NCBI GenBank assembly: GCA_026545765.1
Contig: JAIFAC010000233.1
Coordinates: 62,001-126,000 of the forward strand
Source of the DNA: Plantago major
Lineage: Eukaryota; Streptophyta; Magnoliopsida; Lamiales; Plantaginaceae
Direction of reading: 5' to 3'
DNA length: 64,000 nucleotides
Under the pieces are notes generated by a model. It saw nothing but the letters and a program-made list of their open reading frames with translations. It ran no database searches and was not told the origin of the DNA. The translations under genes were made by a program, and so were the position numbers. Below are positions 1 through 12,152 of this stretch, in pieces (position 1 is the stretch's first letter; each line of letters starts with the position of its first letter).

Positions 1-388
1 TTGTGTTTTGATCGTACTGTCTTGTAACTGAGCTTAATGTTTGTTATATATCAATCTGCTGGTAGTAAACTAGTAGTAATAGATTTTATCAAGTATTTCT
101 GGTCAGCGCTTACTTTATCTGATTAGCTAACCTTATAACATTCTTTAGATAGCATCCACCTGTTTATGCCTGTTCATTAACTTGTATTAATTAATTTGGA
201 TTCATCAATGTGCAAATCATCTTGCTCTTCATTCAGAATTATGAGTCACAATATTTATTACTAGGGATAAGTGGCTGTTCATTATAAATGTGTGCATGTT
301 TAAGATGCATTTCTAAATTTTAACTTTTGAATGACTTTTCACTGTTTTCTGTCCTCTATGATTTAAGCATGCTCCTCCCATTTTTTAG
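1..388 (+). other. Intron sequence upstream of first visible Snu114 exon
   Basis: AT-rich sequence with no coding stretch resembling the missing N-terminal part of the gene. It ends in a pyrimidine-rich tract and an AG at 387-388 directly before a recognisable exon, so it is read as the 3' part of an intron. The exons for the N-terminal acidic region and the first G-domain motifs must lie before the window. Confidence 0.6.
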
Positions 389-3300
389 GCAAACACAGAG
401 AGAGCCATACGCCATGCAATCCAGGATCGCCTTCCCATAGTAGTTGTTATAAACAAGGTAAATTACTGAACTCAGACACACTTATATTAACACACTTTAC
501 TCACATGTTCATAATGGTATTTTTAATTAGTGAGCTTCATGCTTCTCCCTGCACTTACTTTCAACTACATGTAGTTTGACAGACTGATAACTGAACTCAA
601 GCTACCCCCAAAGGCGCCTACCATAAGCTGAGGCACGATTGAAGTTATCAATAACCACATAACTGCTTCATCTTCAACTGCTGGGAATGTTCAAGTTATT
701 GATCCTGCTCTTGGAAATGTCTGTTTTGCTAGTGCCAGTGCGGATGGTCATTCACGCTACAGTCATTTGCAAAGCTATATGTTAAGCTGCATGGTGTTCC
801 TTTTGATTCTGATAAGTTTGCTAAGAGGCTTTGGGGTGACTTTTACTTTGATCCAGATACCAGAGGTTTCAAGAAGAAACAGCCTGCTAGTGGAGTGGAC
901 CGCTCGTTTGTCCAGTTTGTGCTTGAACCCCTATATAAACTATATAGCCAAGTGATTGGAGAACATAAGAAGAGTGTGGAGGTTACACTTGCAGAGCTTG
1001 GTGTGACGTTAAGTAATGCAGCTTATCGGTTAAATGTTAGGCCCCTGCTAAGGTTGGCTTGCAGTTCTGTTTTTGGAACTGCTACCGGCTTTACCGATAT
1101 GTTGGTTCAACACATTCCATCCGCCAAAGATGCTGCAGCCCGCAAGGTTGACCACATCTATACTGGGCCCAAGGATTCTCCAATCTACAAAGCAATGGAG
1201 ACATGTGACGCGTCAGGTCCTCTAATGGTTAATGTCACGAAACTTTATCCAAAATCTGATTGCAGCGTCTTTGATGCTTTTGGTAGGGTCTATAGTGGTG
1301 AAATTATGACAGGCCAGACTGTACGAGTACTAGGAGAAGGCTATTCCCCGGATGATGAGGAAGATATGACCATCAAAGAAGTAACCAAATTGTGGGTCTA
1401 TCAATCTCGATATAGGATTCCTGTAAGCAAAGCCCCTCCTGGCTCATGGGTTCTCATTGAAGGTGTGGATGCATCTATTATGAAGACTGCCACACTCTGC
1501 AGTTTGAAATGTAAGGATGACGAGGTTTATATATTTAGACCTCTTCAATTTAATACACTTCCCGTGGTGAAAACTGCCACTGAGCCTTTGAATCCTAGTG
1601 AATTGCCGAAAATGGTGGAGGGTCTTAGGAAGATAAGCAAAAGCTATCCATTGGCAATTACCAAAGTGGAAGAATCTGGAGAGCATACAATTTTAGGAAC
1701 GGGAGAGTTATACCTTGATTCCATAATGAAAGACCTCAGGGACCTCTATTCAGAGGTGGAAGTTAAGGTGTGTACTGCCTACAATGTTTATTCCTTTTTA
1801 ATTGTCTAGTTATGCTTTTAGTTTGTTGTAAATACTGTTCAGCTAACAGGTAATTTCTTATATGGCTTCTGCTATTTTAAATAGGTTGCTGATCCTGTTG
1901 TTTCATTTTGTGAAACTGTCGTGGAATCCTCTTCTATGAAATGTTTCGCTGAAACCCCAAACAAGAAAAATAAAATCACCATGGTAAGCAAGTAATATGT
2001 TTGCAGGGGACTTGGATTTATGAGCTTCAGAACTTGTAAAAGACTGTTATTATGTTTCACATGCATGCAGATTGCAGAGCCACTTGAGAGAGGACTTGCA
2101 GAGGACATTGAGAATGGTGTTGTAAGCATTGACTGGCCAAGAAAGAAGTTAGGTGACTTTTTCCAAACCAGATATGACTGGGATCTGCTTGCTGCACGAT
2201 CTATATGGGCATTTGGCCCTTCTAAGCAGGTAAGCTAAGATAAGTGTATGATTATGTACTAAAAATATTGGCTAGGAGAGCTCATTTATCCGCTATTTAA
2301 ATCCTTACTGAATTGTAATTAATTTAGTTTAGTTTGGACATTTACAACAATCATACGCGGCTTACGTTTCTTTTTTGTTTTCCAGGGACCTAACATCTTG
2401 TTAGATGACACGCTTTCAAGTGAAGTTGATAAGGGCTTGCTTAATGCAGTTAAAGATTCTATTGTTCAAGGGTATGCACTGCATTATATTTAGATTTTCG
2501 TTTTTAATGATTACTTTGTGCCCAAACTGATGCTGAAAAGTTCCTGCACAGGTTTCAGTGGGGTGCTCGTGAAGGCCCTCTTTGTGATGAGCCTATCAGA
2601 AATGTCAAATTCAAAATTGTTGATGCAAAAATTGCTCCAGAGCCATTGAACCGTGGATCTAGTCAGATAATTCCGACTGCTCGTCAGGTTGCCTATTCAG
2701 GTTTCCTCATGGCAACTCCTAGGCTCATGGAACCTGTATACTATGTCGAAGTAAGTTTTACTTGGTTACTCTTTATGGTTGAATTGGATCAAAATAGAAA
2801 AAAGCATAACATGAGTCCTATTACTCTGAGTTTAAAGATGCTGGATTTTAACCTTAGAAAAATTCCCTGCTTTGATAAATGTTAGGAACCACTGCTTATT
2901 TGCAATAATAATTAAAATCACACAGGAAATGAATTACTACTAGTGCAGCCTTTCCTTCCTGTGATATTTCCTCCAGGCTGATTTTGAATGTTTCTATTTC
3001 AGATACAAACACCAATAGATTGTGTTTCTGCCATTTATACGGTGTTATCACGTAGACGTGGTCATGTCACTGCAGATGTTCCACAACCAGGAACTCCAGC
3101 CTACATTGTTAAGGTTGGTAACTATATACGAATTAAGTTGCTAATATCTAGTATTAATAAGACCGTTCATTTGATTGAAATTTCTTGGTACAGTTACTGG
3201 TATGAACCTATAGTCCTAAACTACCATCACTCAGTGTTTTGTTTTAGTAAGAGACATTCTCTAGTTTCAAAGACAGACTTTTGGTTATGCTAGCCAAGTC

Positions 3301-4196
3301 CTGCTGTAGAATTGAATCTTATTTGCTCGTAATAACTTTCACCTGAAAGTGTTGTTCCTTTTCATGCTAGAGTATTTCACCTGTTTCTCTTTGAATATGG
3401 ATCCCCCGGGTTTTTTCAAAAAAAAAAAATCAGCATCATTAGCCTCTCGCCACACTAAATATTCTTGTTTCTCATATTTGTTTATCCTCTACTCTATTAG
3501 TAACACCCTGATCTCTTTGACCATTTTAGGCATTTTTACCTGTGATAGAGTCCTTTGGTTTTGAAACAGACCTGAGGTATCATACTCAGGGTCAAGCGTT
3601 CTGCCAATCGGTGTTTGACCATTGGGCAATAGTTCCTGGTGACCCACTCGACAAAAGCATAGTCCTGCGACCATTGGAGCCAGCTCCTATCCAGCATCTG
3701 GCTCGTGAATTCATGGTGAAGACTAGGCGTCGTAAGGTATGTCCTATTTGAACTTGAATGCATGTAAGTTTAAAAATTAAAAAAAAAACTTATTTTATTC
3801 TTCTGTGTGTATAATAAATTATTTCCAGAGATTTCTTCGGTTCAGCGTCTGTTTTAAATAAGTCTGGTCCACTGTGTTGCTATAATGGTGTAATACATAT
3901 TTTCTTCTTGTCTATATACCATTGCTTTTATCCAGAATGGGCCATTCTATAATGGAGTTTGATCCTATTTTTTGCATTTAATTCCTAGTGCAACAAGGTC
4001 AAGTACAAGCTGTTGTTTTCCAATACAATAAAAGTATATAACATATTTGTATACATTAGCGATCATTCATTAACTACAATTTTTGGATCTACTTTAGGGA
4101 ATGTCCGAGGATGTGAGCATCAACAAATTCTTTGACGAGGCTATGGTTGTAGAACTGGCCCAACAAGCCGCTGATCTACATATGCAGATGATCTAA
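389..4196 (+). CDS. CLO/GFA1: 116 kDa U5 snRNP component Snu114/EFTUD2 (spliceosomal GTPase), 5'-truncated by window
   Basis: Snu114 is the EF-2-like GTPase of the U5 snRNP; it acts in the nucleus with Prp8 and Brr2 to control spliceosome activation and disassembly. Coding exons read from splice sites and family conservation: 389-457, 575-1767, 1885-1983, 2071-2229, 2386-2471, 2552-2750, 3003-3113, 3530-3736 and 4098-4196 (TAA). All visible introns are GT..AG. Together they encode about 740 of the roughly 985 residues usual for the family: the end of the G domain (VVVINK), domain II ([12 protein letters not shown]), domain III ([18 protein letters not shown]), and the EF-2 domain IV/V region ending HMQMI. 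Exon 575-1767 is damaged. Indels near 614-637 give an in-frame TGA at 629-631, and one base is missing near 743, which moves the conserved frame from 745 onward. The remaining exons and all junctions look intact, so this may be an assembly error rather than a dead gene. Family assignment is secure; whether this allele works is open. Confidence 0.95.
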
Positions 4197-4600
4197 ACAA
4201 CAGCTAATGTAACCCTACTGTCTCCAATCCCATTTTTCGCAGATAGGTGAGATGAAGTTTTACCTGCTTATACTAGCTGAAGATTTGTAAAATGCTTTTG
4301 AGGTGTAGATGGTGTTGTATCAAGCTAATACATGCTACCCGTAATATGGACGTGTTGAGATACAACACTGTTGGGAATTCTCGACCTATCCTTTAACCGA
4401 TAGAGAAATAGTAGTAGCCTTGACCTTTTCAATTGTCTGAGAGGAGCTGCACATTTCATTTCTGGTAGGTAGTATTTGCTTTTCTTGATGTTATCATAAT
4501 ATCATCCCAAGTACTTAAAATGCTTTGGGAATTAACTGTGCTCTATGTTTATTTCTGTGGTTGAACATAATTTATTTATTTCTGGATTTTCATAAAGCCC
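4197..4600 (+). other. 3' UTR and downstream region of Snu114 gene
   Basis: Follows the TAA at 4194-4196. AT-rich with AATAAT/TTTATT-type strings near 4490-4580 that could serve as near-upstream polyadenylation elements. The exact cleavage site cannot be fixed from sequence. Confidence 0.4.
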
Positions 4601-6867
4601 CTTATTTTCATGGTTTGAAACAGGTTACAAACCGAAAATGTAACCGGTTTCACATATGGTTTTGGAAATGTAGGTTCCCGGATAGGTCTTAAACTCTCAA
4701 TGGTTTTCGGGTTTTCCGGTTTCCCACGAATGTCTGCTGCGGGCAGCTAATCAGGCACATAAACACAAGTGTTGCTAGTTGCAATAGGAAAGGAAAAGGA
4801 AAACTGAATGGGTAATATTAAAGAGATACACTATTATATTGACTTTTGTGGTTTGAATTGAAGCTTGAAACATTTATTTTGGGCACGGGTGATAACGAAA
4901 GGAGTTGGGTTTGTTAAAGCAGTGTCTGAAAAGTTTGAATAGAGAAGATTTTGACTTTGGTTTGTTTGAAGTTTGAACACAATCCAATCCTAGTTGATGG
5001 GTTTGATTCTGATGTCATTCGTGATGTTGGCACGCAAAGTTTCCTTCCTGTTAATTGAATGTTGACTGATACAAGATGTCAACTGAACTCTCGCAATCCC
5101 ATCAACAGTAACCTAAACGGTTGAGACTGATTTATTATAACTTACTCTCCTCCTGAACAAGATTCCTGTTTTACCATTTTCTGCATCCTGAACTTGAGGT
5201 TATCATTTTTCACTTATGGTAAAATATTTTTTCCACTATAACATTAAAATATTAAAAAATAATGATAATAGTAACTTACATTATTTTATTCATTTGATAA
5301 GTTGTTGATGAAGATATCATATGATAACCTTGTTCGGGTAGGGAGGAATTAAATCTACTGGTACAATAATGATGATTCACAACATTAACTTTCTCAGTTT
5401 CTTAGTCCTGTTCTTTGAAATTTGAATATTAGATACATTTTCTTGTATTCACTAATAAAAGTCTTCATGTTGTTTGGAACATATTGCGAATTGATTATGT
5501 CCCACCCACTCCACATGTTATACATATTCTTCTAATTTGTAGTAGTACAGGTGAGTCTTGGGGGAAAATAAACGCTATCCCACCTATTGTAGAGAGTAGA
5601 GACCTACATTAACGAGGTACTTAAAGGACCGGCTGATGTTGTTAAAGTTATTTATAATGTTAACAATATCAAAATAATGTTTTATTCAGGAGTGGAGCCA
5701 ATATTTTAAATTTGAGAGGGCAAAATTATATGCGTGCTTATTTCGAGGTTAGAGTAAAATCTAAAATTATCGAAAATATTATCAATAATTTTCTTTTTAA
5801 ATTTTTTGAGGAACGCCTACTTATCTTCTATCCCGCTTTCCTAATTTTATTAATGAACATTTTACGTTATTTTTTATATATTATTTTAATACTATATTTT
5901 AAATATGGAATATATTTCTAACTATAAATGTAATATTTGTCGATGTATTTTAAATAAAAATCTGAAAATGATGGGTCCTTGAAGATTTACTCAATACACG
6001 AAAAGGTCATAAAACCGACCAGACGAATATAGCACTAAAAATGAAGATAATGATCTGGCTCTATGACTGTATCATCAGCAGCCTTTTTATATTTGTCACG
6101 CGCAATAATTGTTGATCAAGTTTCCAACACAACATTGCCCAACTTCATACTTGTACACACACGGTTGATTCCTCTCTCCTTCGCATGCATTATCTACCGG
6201 TGCTTTAAAGGTTGTTATCATATATTGTATTAAATGTCAGAAGACAACGTATTAAAGATCGTGAGGTAGTCTGACGTCTTGTAGAAAAAACTCACGGTTG
6301 CTTTAGTTTATTCTAGCTCAGTCTCGTCCAAATGCAACTATTACCTACAAGTTGAATGGACTTGTTTGACACTAATAAATGCATTTGAAACGAGACGCAC
6401 AAGCCTTTATCACTTTAAACTTGGTTTCTTCTTATCAGATGTCAGACTACAGTCTTTAAAACATCTTCAGATTATAATCAGATTAAATATTGTACTGTAC
6501 AACACATTAAAGTACCAAGAGGTAGTGCATCATACTGTAAGTTATAAATTAAAAGTAAAATCAAAACATAAAAGGCAAATCAAAACATGATTAACTCAAA
6601 ATTACTATATCAAACCAAACAAAAAAGATCTAATCAAATACTGTTATCCTTATTATATCAAACCTCAGCAATTAGTAACAAATTACAGTTATTCTATTAC
6701 TATTAACAAACAGTCTCAAGAGTCAAGGCTTAAGACATGTCCCAAAATGTTCAACCCCAAAACAAAATAATAACTACGTTAAAAAAATTGTTAACCAGTG
6801 TTTAGTGGTAATCCAACAGTTAATTACTTGATCACCATACACATTTCAAATCATAGCTTTTAAACTA
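4601..6867. other. Intergenic, no gene recognised
   Basis: AT-rich DNA between Snu114 and the kinase homologue. Short open frames (for example 5712-5921 and 6366-6590) are low-complexity and match nothing I know. No tRNA, clear transposon terminus or long tandem repeat was seen. Confidence 0.5.
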
Positions 6868-7047
6868 CCTAGGACTCAAAGAAACCGAAATCTCCGTCTG
6901 ACCTTTAAACTGCTCCGACCAACCTTCCGATGCCGCATACATTTCGAAATCTTCCCGGCCACCCATTTCATATCGAGCCACTTATCCGGATCCTCCTCCA
7001 AACAATGCAACGCCACACGCCTCACTCTTTCCACCACCTCCACTGCA
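6868..7047 (-). pseudogene. Decayed tandem copy of the kinase-homologue 3' end
   Basis: About 180 bp closely matches 7081-7259, the last codons of the neighbouring kinase homologue, in the same orientation and offset by 213 bp. The matched part includes the EEDPDK..DMKWVAGKISK region. One base is missing in the codon run after GKISK, which shifts the last ~25 codons, and there is no upstream kinase sequence. It therefore lies just beyond the real stop codon as a non-coding remnant of a local duplication, possibly within the 3' UTR of the intact gene. Confidence 0.85.
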
Positions 7048-7077
7048 TTTCTGAAACTTGTGGGTGTTACAATTTTA

Positions 7078-8319
7078 TTACCTAGGACCCAAAGAGACCG
7101 AAATCTCCGTCGGAGCTTTAAACCGCTCCGCCCAACCTTTCGACGCCAAATACATTTTAGAAATCTTCCCGGCGACCCATTTCATATCGGGTCGCTTATC
7201 CGGATCCTCCTCCACACACTGCAATGCCACACGCGTCATTCTCTCCACCACCTCCACCGGAAACGAATCCTTCAGCCTCTTATCCACCCACCTCCTCAGC
7301 CTGCCCTCCACCGCATCTCCACCCCTCCACCGCCTCCTCGCCGTGTCAATCACCGAAACCCTCTCATACTTCCCCTTATGAAAACTATACTTCACCGGCT
7401 CCTCACCACTCATCAGCTCAAGCAAAACCACTCCGAACGCATACACATCCGATCTCTGCGTAGCCACGCCGCTGGATTTGAATTCCGGCGACATGTAGCC
7501 GGAAACACCTTCCAGCTTCTTCTCATCCTCCTCCTCGTTGTTCGTCTCGCCGCAAAGCTCCGCCGCACCGAAGTGGCAGATCTTCGCGTTGTAGAACGGC
7601 TCCGTGACGATGATTCCGCTGCTCTTGACGTGCTTGTGGACCAGATCGATGCTCAGACCGGCGGTGTTGTGGATGTAGTCCAGTCCGGCAGCTACATCCG
7701 TGGCGATCTGCATCCGAGACATCCAATTGGATAAAACAGTGAAATTAGGGTTCCGTTTGTTCCTCAAACAGGAGCTGAGATCGGATCCGGTGACAAAGTC
7801 GTAAACTAGGTACAAATGCTCGCCGGAAATTGAGATTCCGAGGAGGTTGATTATGCTGGTGAAGTGGCTTTTGCTGATGATGTTGAGCTTCTGCTGGATT
7901 GTCGCCTGAGTGACGTGTTTGCGGAGCTTCCGCTGGAAAACGATGGCGTTTTTGTTGTTGAGCGTGCACCGCCAGGATTGGGAGGAGGATGAGGTGGAGG
8001 AGTGGCGGCTGCGGAGGAAGTTGTTGGTGGCGGAGCGGATGTCGGCGAAGTCGTAGATGAGGGTGTTTTCCGGTAGAGTGTTGCGGAGAGAGGTTAGGGA
8101 GGTGCGGCTGAAGGAGGAGGTGGTTCCGATGGAGGTGTCGAGGCGGTAGGTGGAGGAATTGGAGGTGGATGAGGCGGCGGAGAATGGATTGCTGGTGGTG
8201 GAGAGTGGTGTTTTTGGTGAGGAAGTTGAAGGTTGGGATTTGATTGTTGAGGATCTCGGGTTGGATCTTTGGCGTCGGATTGGTTGGGATGCTTGTGTTG
8301 CCATTTTTGATTTACACAT
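7078..8319 (-). CDS. Receptor-like kinase homologue, predicted pseudokinase (413 aa, single exon)
   Basis: Encodes a Ser/Thr-rich N-terminus (residues 1-90) followed by a kinase fold (about 95-392). There is no signal peptide, transmembrane segment or LysM domain, so it would act inside the cell, like a receptor-like cytoplasmic kinase. The kinase part resembles plant LysM-receptor-like kinases. Key catalytic residues are replaced: the HRD position reads H228-K229-H230 with no Asp, and DFG reads H249-F250-G251. The fold-supporting motifs SPEF (277-280) and DVYAFG (291-296) remain. It should therefore have little or no phosphotransfer activity and probably acts as a scaffold or allosteric partner (inference). 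The start is well defined: an in-frame TGA directly precedes ATG 8319; MATQ at codon 6 is an alternative. The leader upstream is rich in CTT on the coding strand (8330-8356). Substrate and pathway cannot be told from sequence. Confidence 0.85.
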   Translation of the reverse strand: MCKSKMATQASQPIRRQRSNPRSSTIKSQPSTSSPKTPLSTTSNPFSAASSTSNSSTYRLDTSIGTTSSFSRTSLTSLRNTLPENTLIYDFADIRSATNNFLRSRHSSTSSSSQSWRCTLNNKNAIVFQRKLRKHVTQATIQQKLNIISKSHFTSIINLLGISISGEHLYLVYDFVTGSDLSSCLRNKRNPNFTVLSNWMSRMQIATDVAAGLDYIHNTAGLSIDLVHKHVKSSGIIVTEPFYNAKICHFGAAELCGETNNEEEDEKKLEGVSGYMSPEFKSSGVATQRSDVYAFGVVLLELMSGEEPVKYSFHKGKYERVSVIDTARRRWRGGDAVEGRLRRWVDKRLKDSFPVEVVERMTRVALQCVEEDPDKRPDMKWVAGKISKMYLASKGWAERFKAPTEISVSLGPR

Positions 8320-9337
8320 TCAGGAAGATGATGGAGAAGAAGAAGAAGAAGAAGATAGTTGCAGAAATGAACAAGTGTTTGTCATGGAATTGAATTTTGT
8401 GCATTGGGAACAAGTTGGTGGAGATTCAATGGGTGGTTTTGTGGAAGAAGTAGCTGAACCTGGAAGTGTCAGGTTTGTTTTGGTGACGAAGACTATGATT
8501 ATTTCTGTGAGGAAGAATGTAATGGTCGTCTTATACAGTTATACTTTCTTAATTTTGTTTTTTATTCCGTGGATGAATGTGACGAAGTGGTATTTTGTTG
8601 TATTGTGGTCCCTATGAGAACGACAGGAGTCTAATTTTTTTTAAACAAATGCCACAAATGACAGGAGTAAGTTTTTTTTAATTGTAGGATTAGCAGCCTA
8701 GCAACTAGGCAAGCACCGATTAAAATTTATATTTGGATAAGGTATGTTTTACGGGTTGTTTTACATAATGTTTTAACAATTTTGATTTCAACATACCTTT
8801 TAGGAGTAATATTCATTGGATTCATATGTGTGGAATAGTAAATTATCATAATTGTTTGTTATATGACAGATAGAAAAATTCATGAACAGTAATTTAACAT
8901 ACCGTTCCTTATGCAAAGCAGTCTCGTCTTGAAAATCAGAGAAGTTTAGAAACTTTCGTAAAAGTTTTACTAGTATTTTTTCAAACACTTCATAATATAC
9001 TTAAAATTTATAAAAAGTAACTAGATTTTTTTTTAGATTTCAGGTCAATTTCATCTTCGTTGTTGAGATTAAAAACGTAGACGTTTTGATACTAATTGTT
9101 CTGTTTTGATAAGAGTTGTAACAATGGGTAGATGGGCCATGGATGTGTTCGGTATTTGATTCCTTTTGTCATGTTTATATGGGTACAAAAATATGGGATG
9201 GTCGACCCGGACAATTTAAAAAAATTGAAAATGGTTTCATGGTCATTGGTCAACCGTCCATGGTTGTGGCTGCTTGGTCCACTTCCCATTGGGTATCCTT
9301 TCAAATTTATTTCCCTAATAATCTCATCATAGCTTAT
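8320..9337. other. Upstream region of the kinase homologue
   Basis: Contains the probable 5' leader and promoter of the - strand kinase homologue. The first 40 bases hold a GAA/CTT microsatellite, common in plant 5' UTRs. Further out it is AT-rich. Overlapping short open frames on both strands at 9092-9499 match nothing recognisable. Confidence 0.45.
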
Positions 9338-10135
9338 GGCTCCGTTTACCACTCCAATGAAATTTTTCCACTATCGACTAATAAAAAGCGTTACATGAGA
9401 CTTGTTTTCTTTTTTAAAAAAAGCGTTTCCTCAAAGAATTTTTTGAAAAAGAAGGAACTTCTTATATTTTTATTCCGAAAATATCCCTACCCAAATTAAC
9501 CTAAATTAGACTAAATAAAATAAGAAGTAAAAACACCCATATTACCAAGCAACGAATTCTATACATCATGCACCCAACGTTATCAGCCTGAGATTCATCT
9601 TGCAAGCACGCAACAAGTTATGACATCTAGTTTTAATTTAGGTGCTGAAGCCATTGTTATAAGCATAAGGATCATTTGTTATACATTTTGTGTACTTTTT
9701 TGCAACTAGCATAAGGATTAATGTATCCTCACCTCTTTAAAATGCATACATGTAGTATACATCAATTGCTGATTTTTTTCATTATTAAGTTAAAATGCTC
9801 AACGATTATTTCTTTCAACTTCTGATAATTTTGATGATGTTATTAAAGTGAAGATGTAAAGTACATTGAATATATATTATAATTATTGGACAAAATATGA
9901 TATATTATTATTTAAAAAACTATAGACTAATAATACGATAAGAAAGGTTAAAGAAAAGAAAAATAAGAGTAATGCCCTTTTATGTCATTTTACAAAATAC
10001 CAGCTAGCTTTTCAACTAATTTGCTAAACACCTACATTTAAAACCAGCTAGCTTTTCAGCTAGCTAACCAGCTAGCTTTCCAGCTACCTAACCAGCTACC
10101 AGCTAGCTTTCCAGCTAGTTTTGCTAAACAGAGCC
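9338..10135. mobile_element. Possible non-autonomous DNA transposon (MITE-like, 798 bp)
   Basis: Begins GGCTCCGTTTACC and ends with the near reverse complement GCTAAACAGAGCC (11 of 13 bases match). It is flanked by TAT on both sides. The GGCTCTGTTT-type terminus resembles PIF/Harbinger or hAT elements, but TAT is not the usual Harbinger target (TWA). The right end holds a short-period repeat of CCAGCTAGCTTT (about 10003-10120). No transposase is encoded. Confidence 0.45.
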
Positions 10136-10444
10136 TATCTATAATTTGAGTATATACTATTTACACAAAGTCCGCGATCACTATAGTGTTTTAAATTATA
10201 TCAATAATGTATACATTTATATCATTCTCTATATGTATGAATAACACTGATTTCTTCGGTAAATATAGTATAATACTTTCTACAATGACCGGCATGATTT
10301 ACCATGATAATATCACAATCAATACGAGTTGGATTCGAAATAAAAACATGCACGTCGGGAACCGCAATTGTCCAACTGCCGTAATGATCAACATCTTGTG
10401 TTCAACAAAGCCTTTTGGTCATAAGTTTTGAGAGATACACTCTG
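10136..10444. other. Intergenic, nothing recognised
   Basis: AT-rich, with one short open frame (10207-10431) that has no recognisable features. Confidence 0.4.
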
Positions 10445-11319
10445 CCCAGGGTAATATATTATGTGTTTTCACAACAATTTAGAGCAATTCTTCCCCTATT
10501 ACGAAATAAATTTGTAGATGCTCTTGGCGTCGATGTCTTATTGATTAGCAACCCGACGGGCACGACTACACAGAATGGATTTGTCTAAGAGAGGTTGATA
10601 GCACGAAGAACATCATACACAATTTGATGTACGCATTGAGGGATAGCAAGCATCATCTGGCTAAAGCGAACATGAGGTTTTGAGGTCTGGAGAATCAAAT
10701 CGCATTTCAACTGGGCAAAAGAGATGCATGGCCAGATCATTGGATGGGAATGTAATTGTTTAAAGTGGAATAGACATATGCTCGAGTCACATAAAAGAGC
10801 AACAAGCCAATCGTATAAGTATCGACAGAGGGAGTTGTGGGTTGCTCTGCGTCTATTTTGATTGAGATGTCCCTCATCGTGGTTTCTTTCTGCTTTACTT
10901 TAAAGAAGTGTCTGTCTAAGGTACCCTTATATCGAAGTTGTGAAATCTAAGTAGTTTTTCTGACCTGGATAATCTAACTACTGATTTCCTGAAATTAGCT
11001 GGAACAGATCTAATAATTGCAAGTTTTTAAAATATGCTAACAAGTGCACACAAGATTAATGTGATATTTAAGGGCTAAATCGCAGTTTTCTTGCGCTCTA
11101 ATGAAATAAATAACATCCCGAACGTGTATTGTATGTTTGTATTGATCAACTGATTATGATTACAAACCCCACATAAACACATATAAAAAACTCCAACCAA
11201 ACAACATGCTTCTGGTCTAAATAAAGCTAAAAACGCGATGGAGATACGAAATGGGTTTAGATATTTGATCTAATATGCTTCCGATATTGTGTTTCATTAG
11301 TTTTTACCATCAATCACTA

Positions 11320-12143
11320 GAGTTCAATGCATAACACCCCCGAGTTATTAATAATGTGCGCGAAACCCTTCTGAGATAACGAATTAGTACCAGACCCCCT
11401 TGAGTTATTAAAAATGGGTACAAAACACCCACCCTTTATTTTTAAAGTGTGTGAGGTACACTCTCATTAGGTGCGACTATAGATGTTTGTTTATGTTATC
11501 TTACACCAAATCAATGGAAAAAAAATTATAGTAGTTATTAAAAATATGCGCAAAATACCATATAATTTTTATAAAGTCATTGGAATACCCCTTTTACATG
11601 AATACTAAATATACACGATGAATTCAGACAGTGCGTGATTTCGTTAGTCCATATTTTCGAAAATATTAAAATGACTTAAATTTGAGCTATTAAAAATAGT
11701 AAAACTACTTTTTTCCCCGATTAAATGAACAACAAAAATCGATCACACACTACTGGTTATATAACACTGAAATATATAAATAACAACCATAGATAACACT
11801 AGTTAAAATTGTCGCTACATATCACAACATATACCAATTCATTATTAGTCATGTAAACGGAAAAAAAGTGAAGGCCAAAGATAATAAACTGAAACTATGA
11901 ATGTCCAGTCCACCTACTCGCGTTAATTTGAAGTAAGAAAACCTAAAAGAACATCCATTGTCGCACCTAACACGAGCACGCTGTAAAAAAAGGCTGAGGG
12001 GGTTCCACGCACATGTTTTAATAACTCAGGGGGGTTTCGCGCACATTTTTTAATAACTCATGGGGGTTTGGTACTAATTTGTTAACTCAAAAGGGTTTTG
12101 CGCACATTTACAATAACTTAGGGGGTATTTTGCATTTAACCCT
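11320..12143. mobile_element. Mutator-like MITE with ~110-bp inverted ends and 9-bp TSD (824 bp)
   Basis: Flanked by a perfect 9-bp repeat CAATCACTA at 11311-11319 and 12144-12152, the length typical of Mutator-like elements. The ends are long imperfect inverted repeats. Both contain GAGTTATT..ATGTGCGCGAAACCC and ATTAGTACCA..CCCCC.TGAGTTATTAA blocks, and the right end has one extra block. The interior is AT-rich with no transposase, so it is non-autonomous. Confidence 0.8.
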
Positions 12144-12152
12144 CAATCACTA

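Noticed and set aside
7060..7734. Long + strand frame across the kinase gene
   Set aside because: Antisense shadow of the well-supported - strand protein; composition is His/Arg/Leu-rich without motifs.
8150..8617. 155-codon open frame on the + strand
   Set aside because: It is the complement of the N-terminal part and leader of the kinase homologue; the acidic run reflects the GAA/CTT repeat.
9092..9499. Overlapping 66-118-codon frames on both strands
   Set aside because: No recognisable motif and no splice or promoter context; likely chance.
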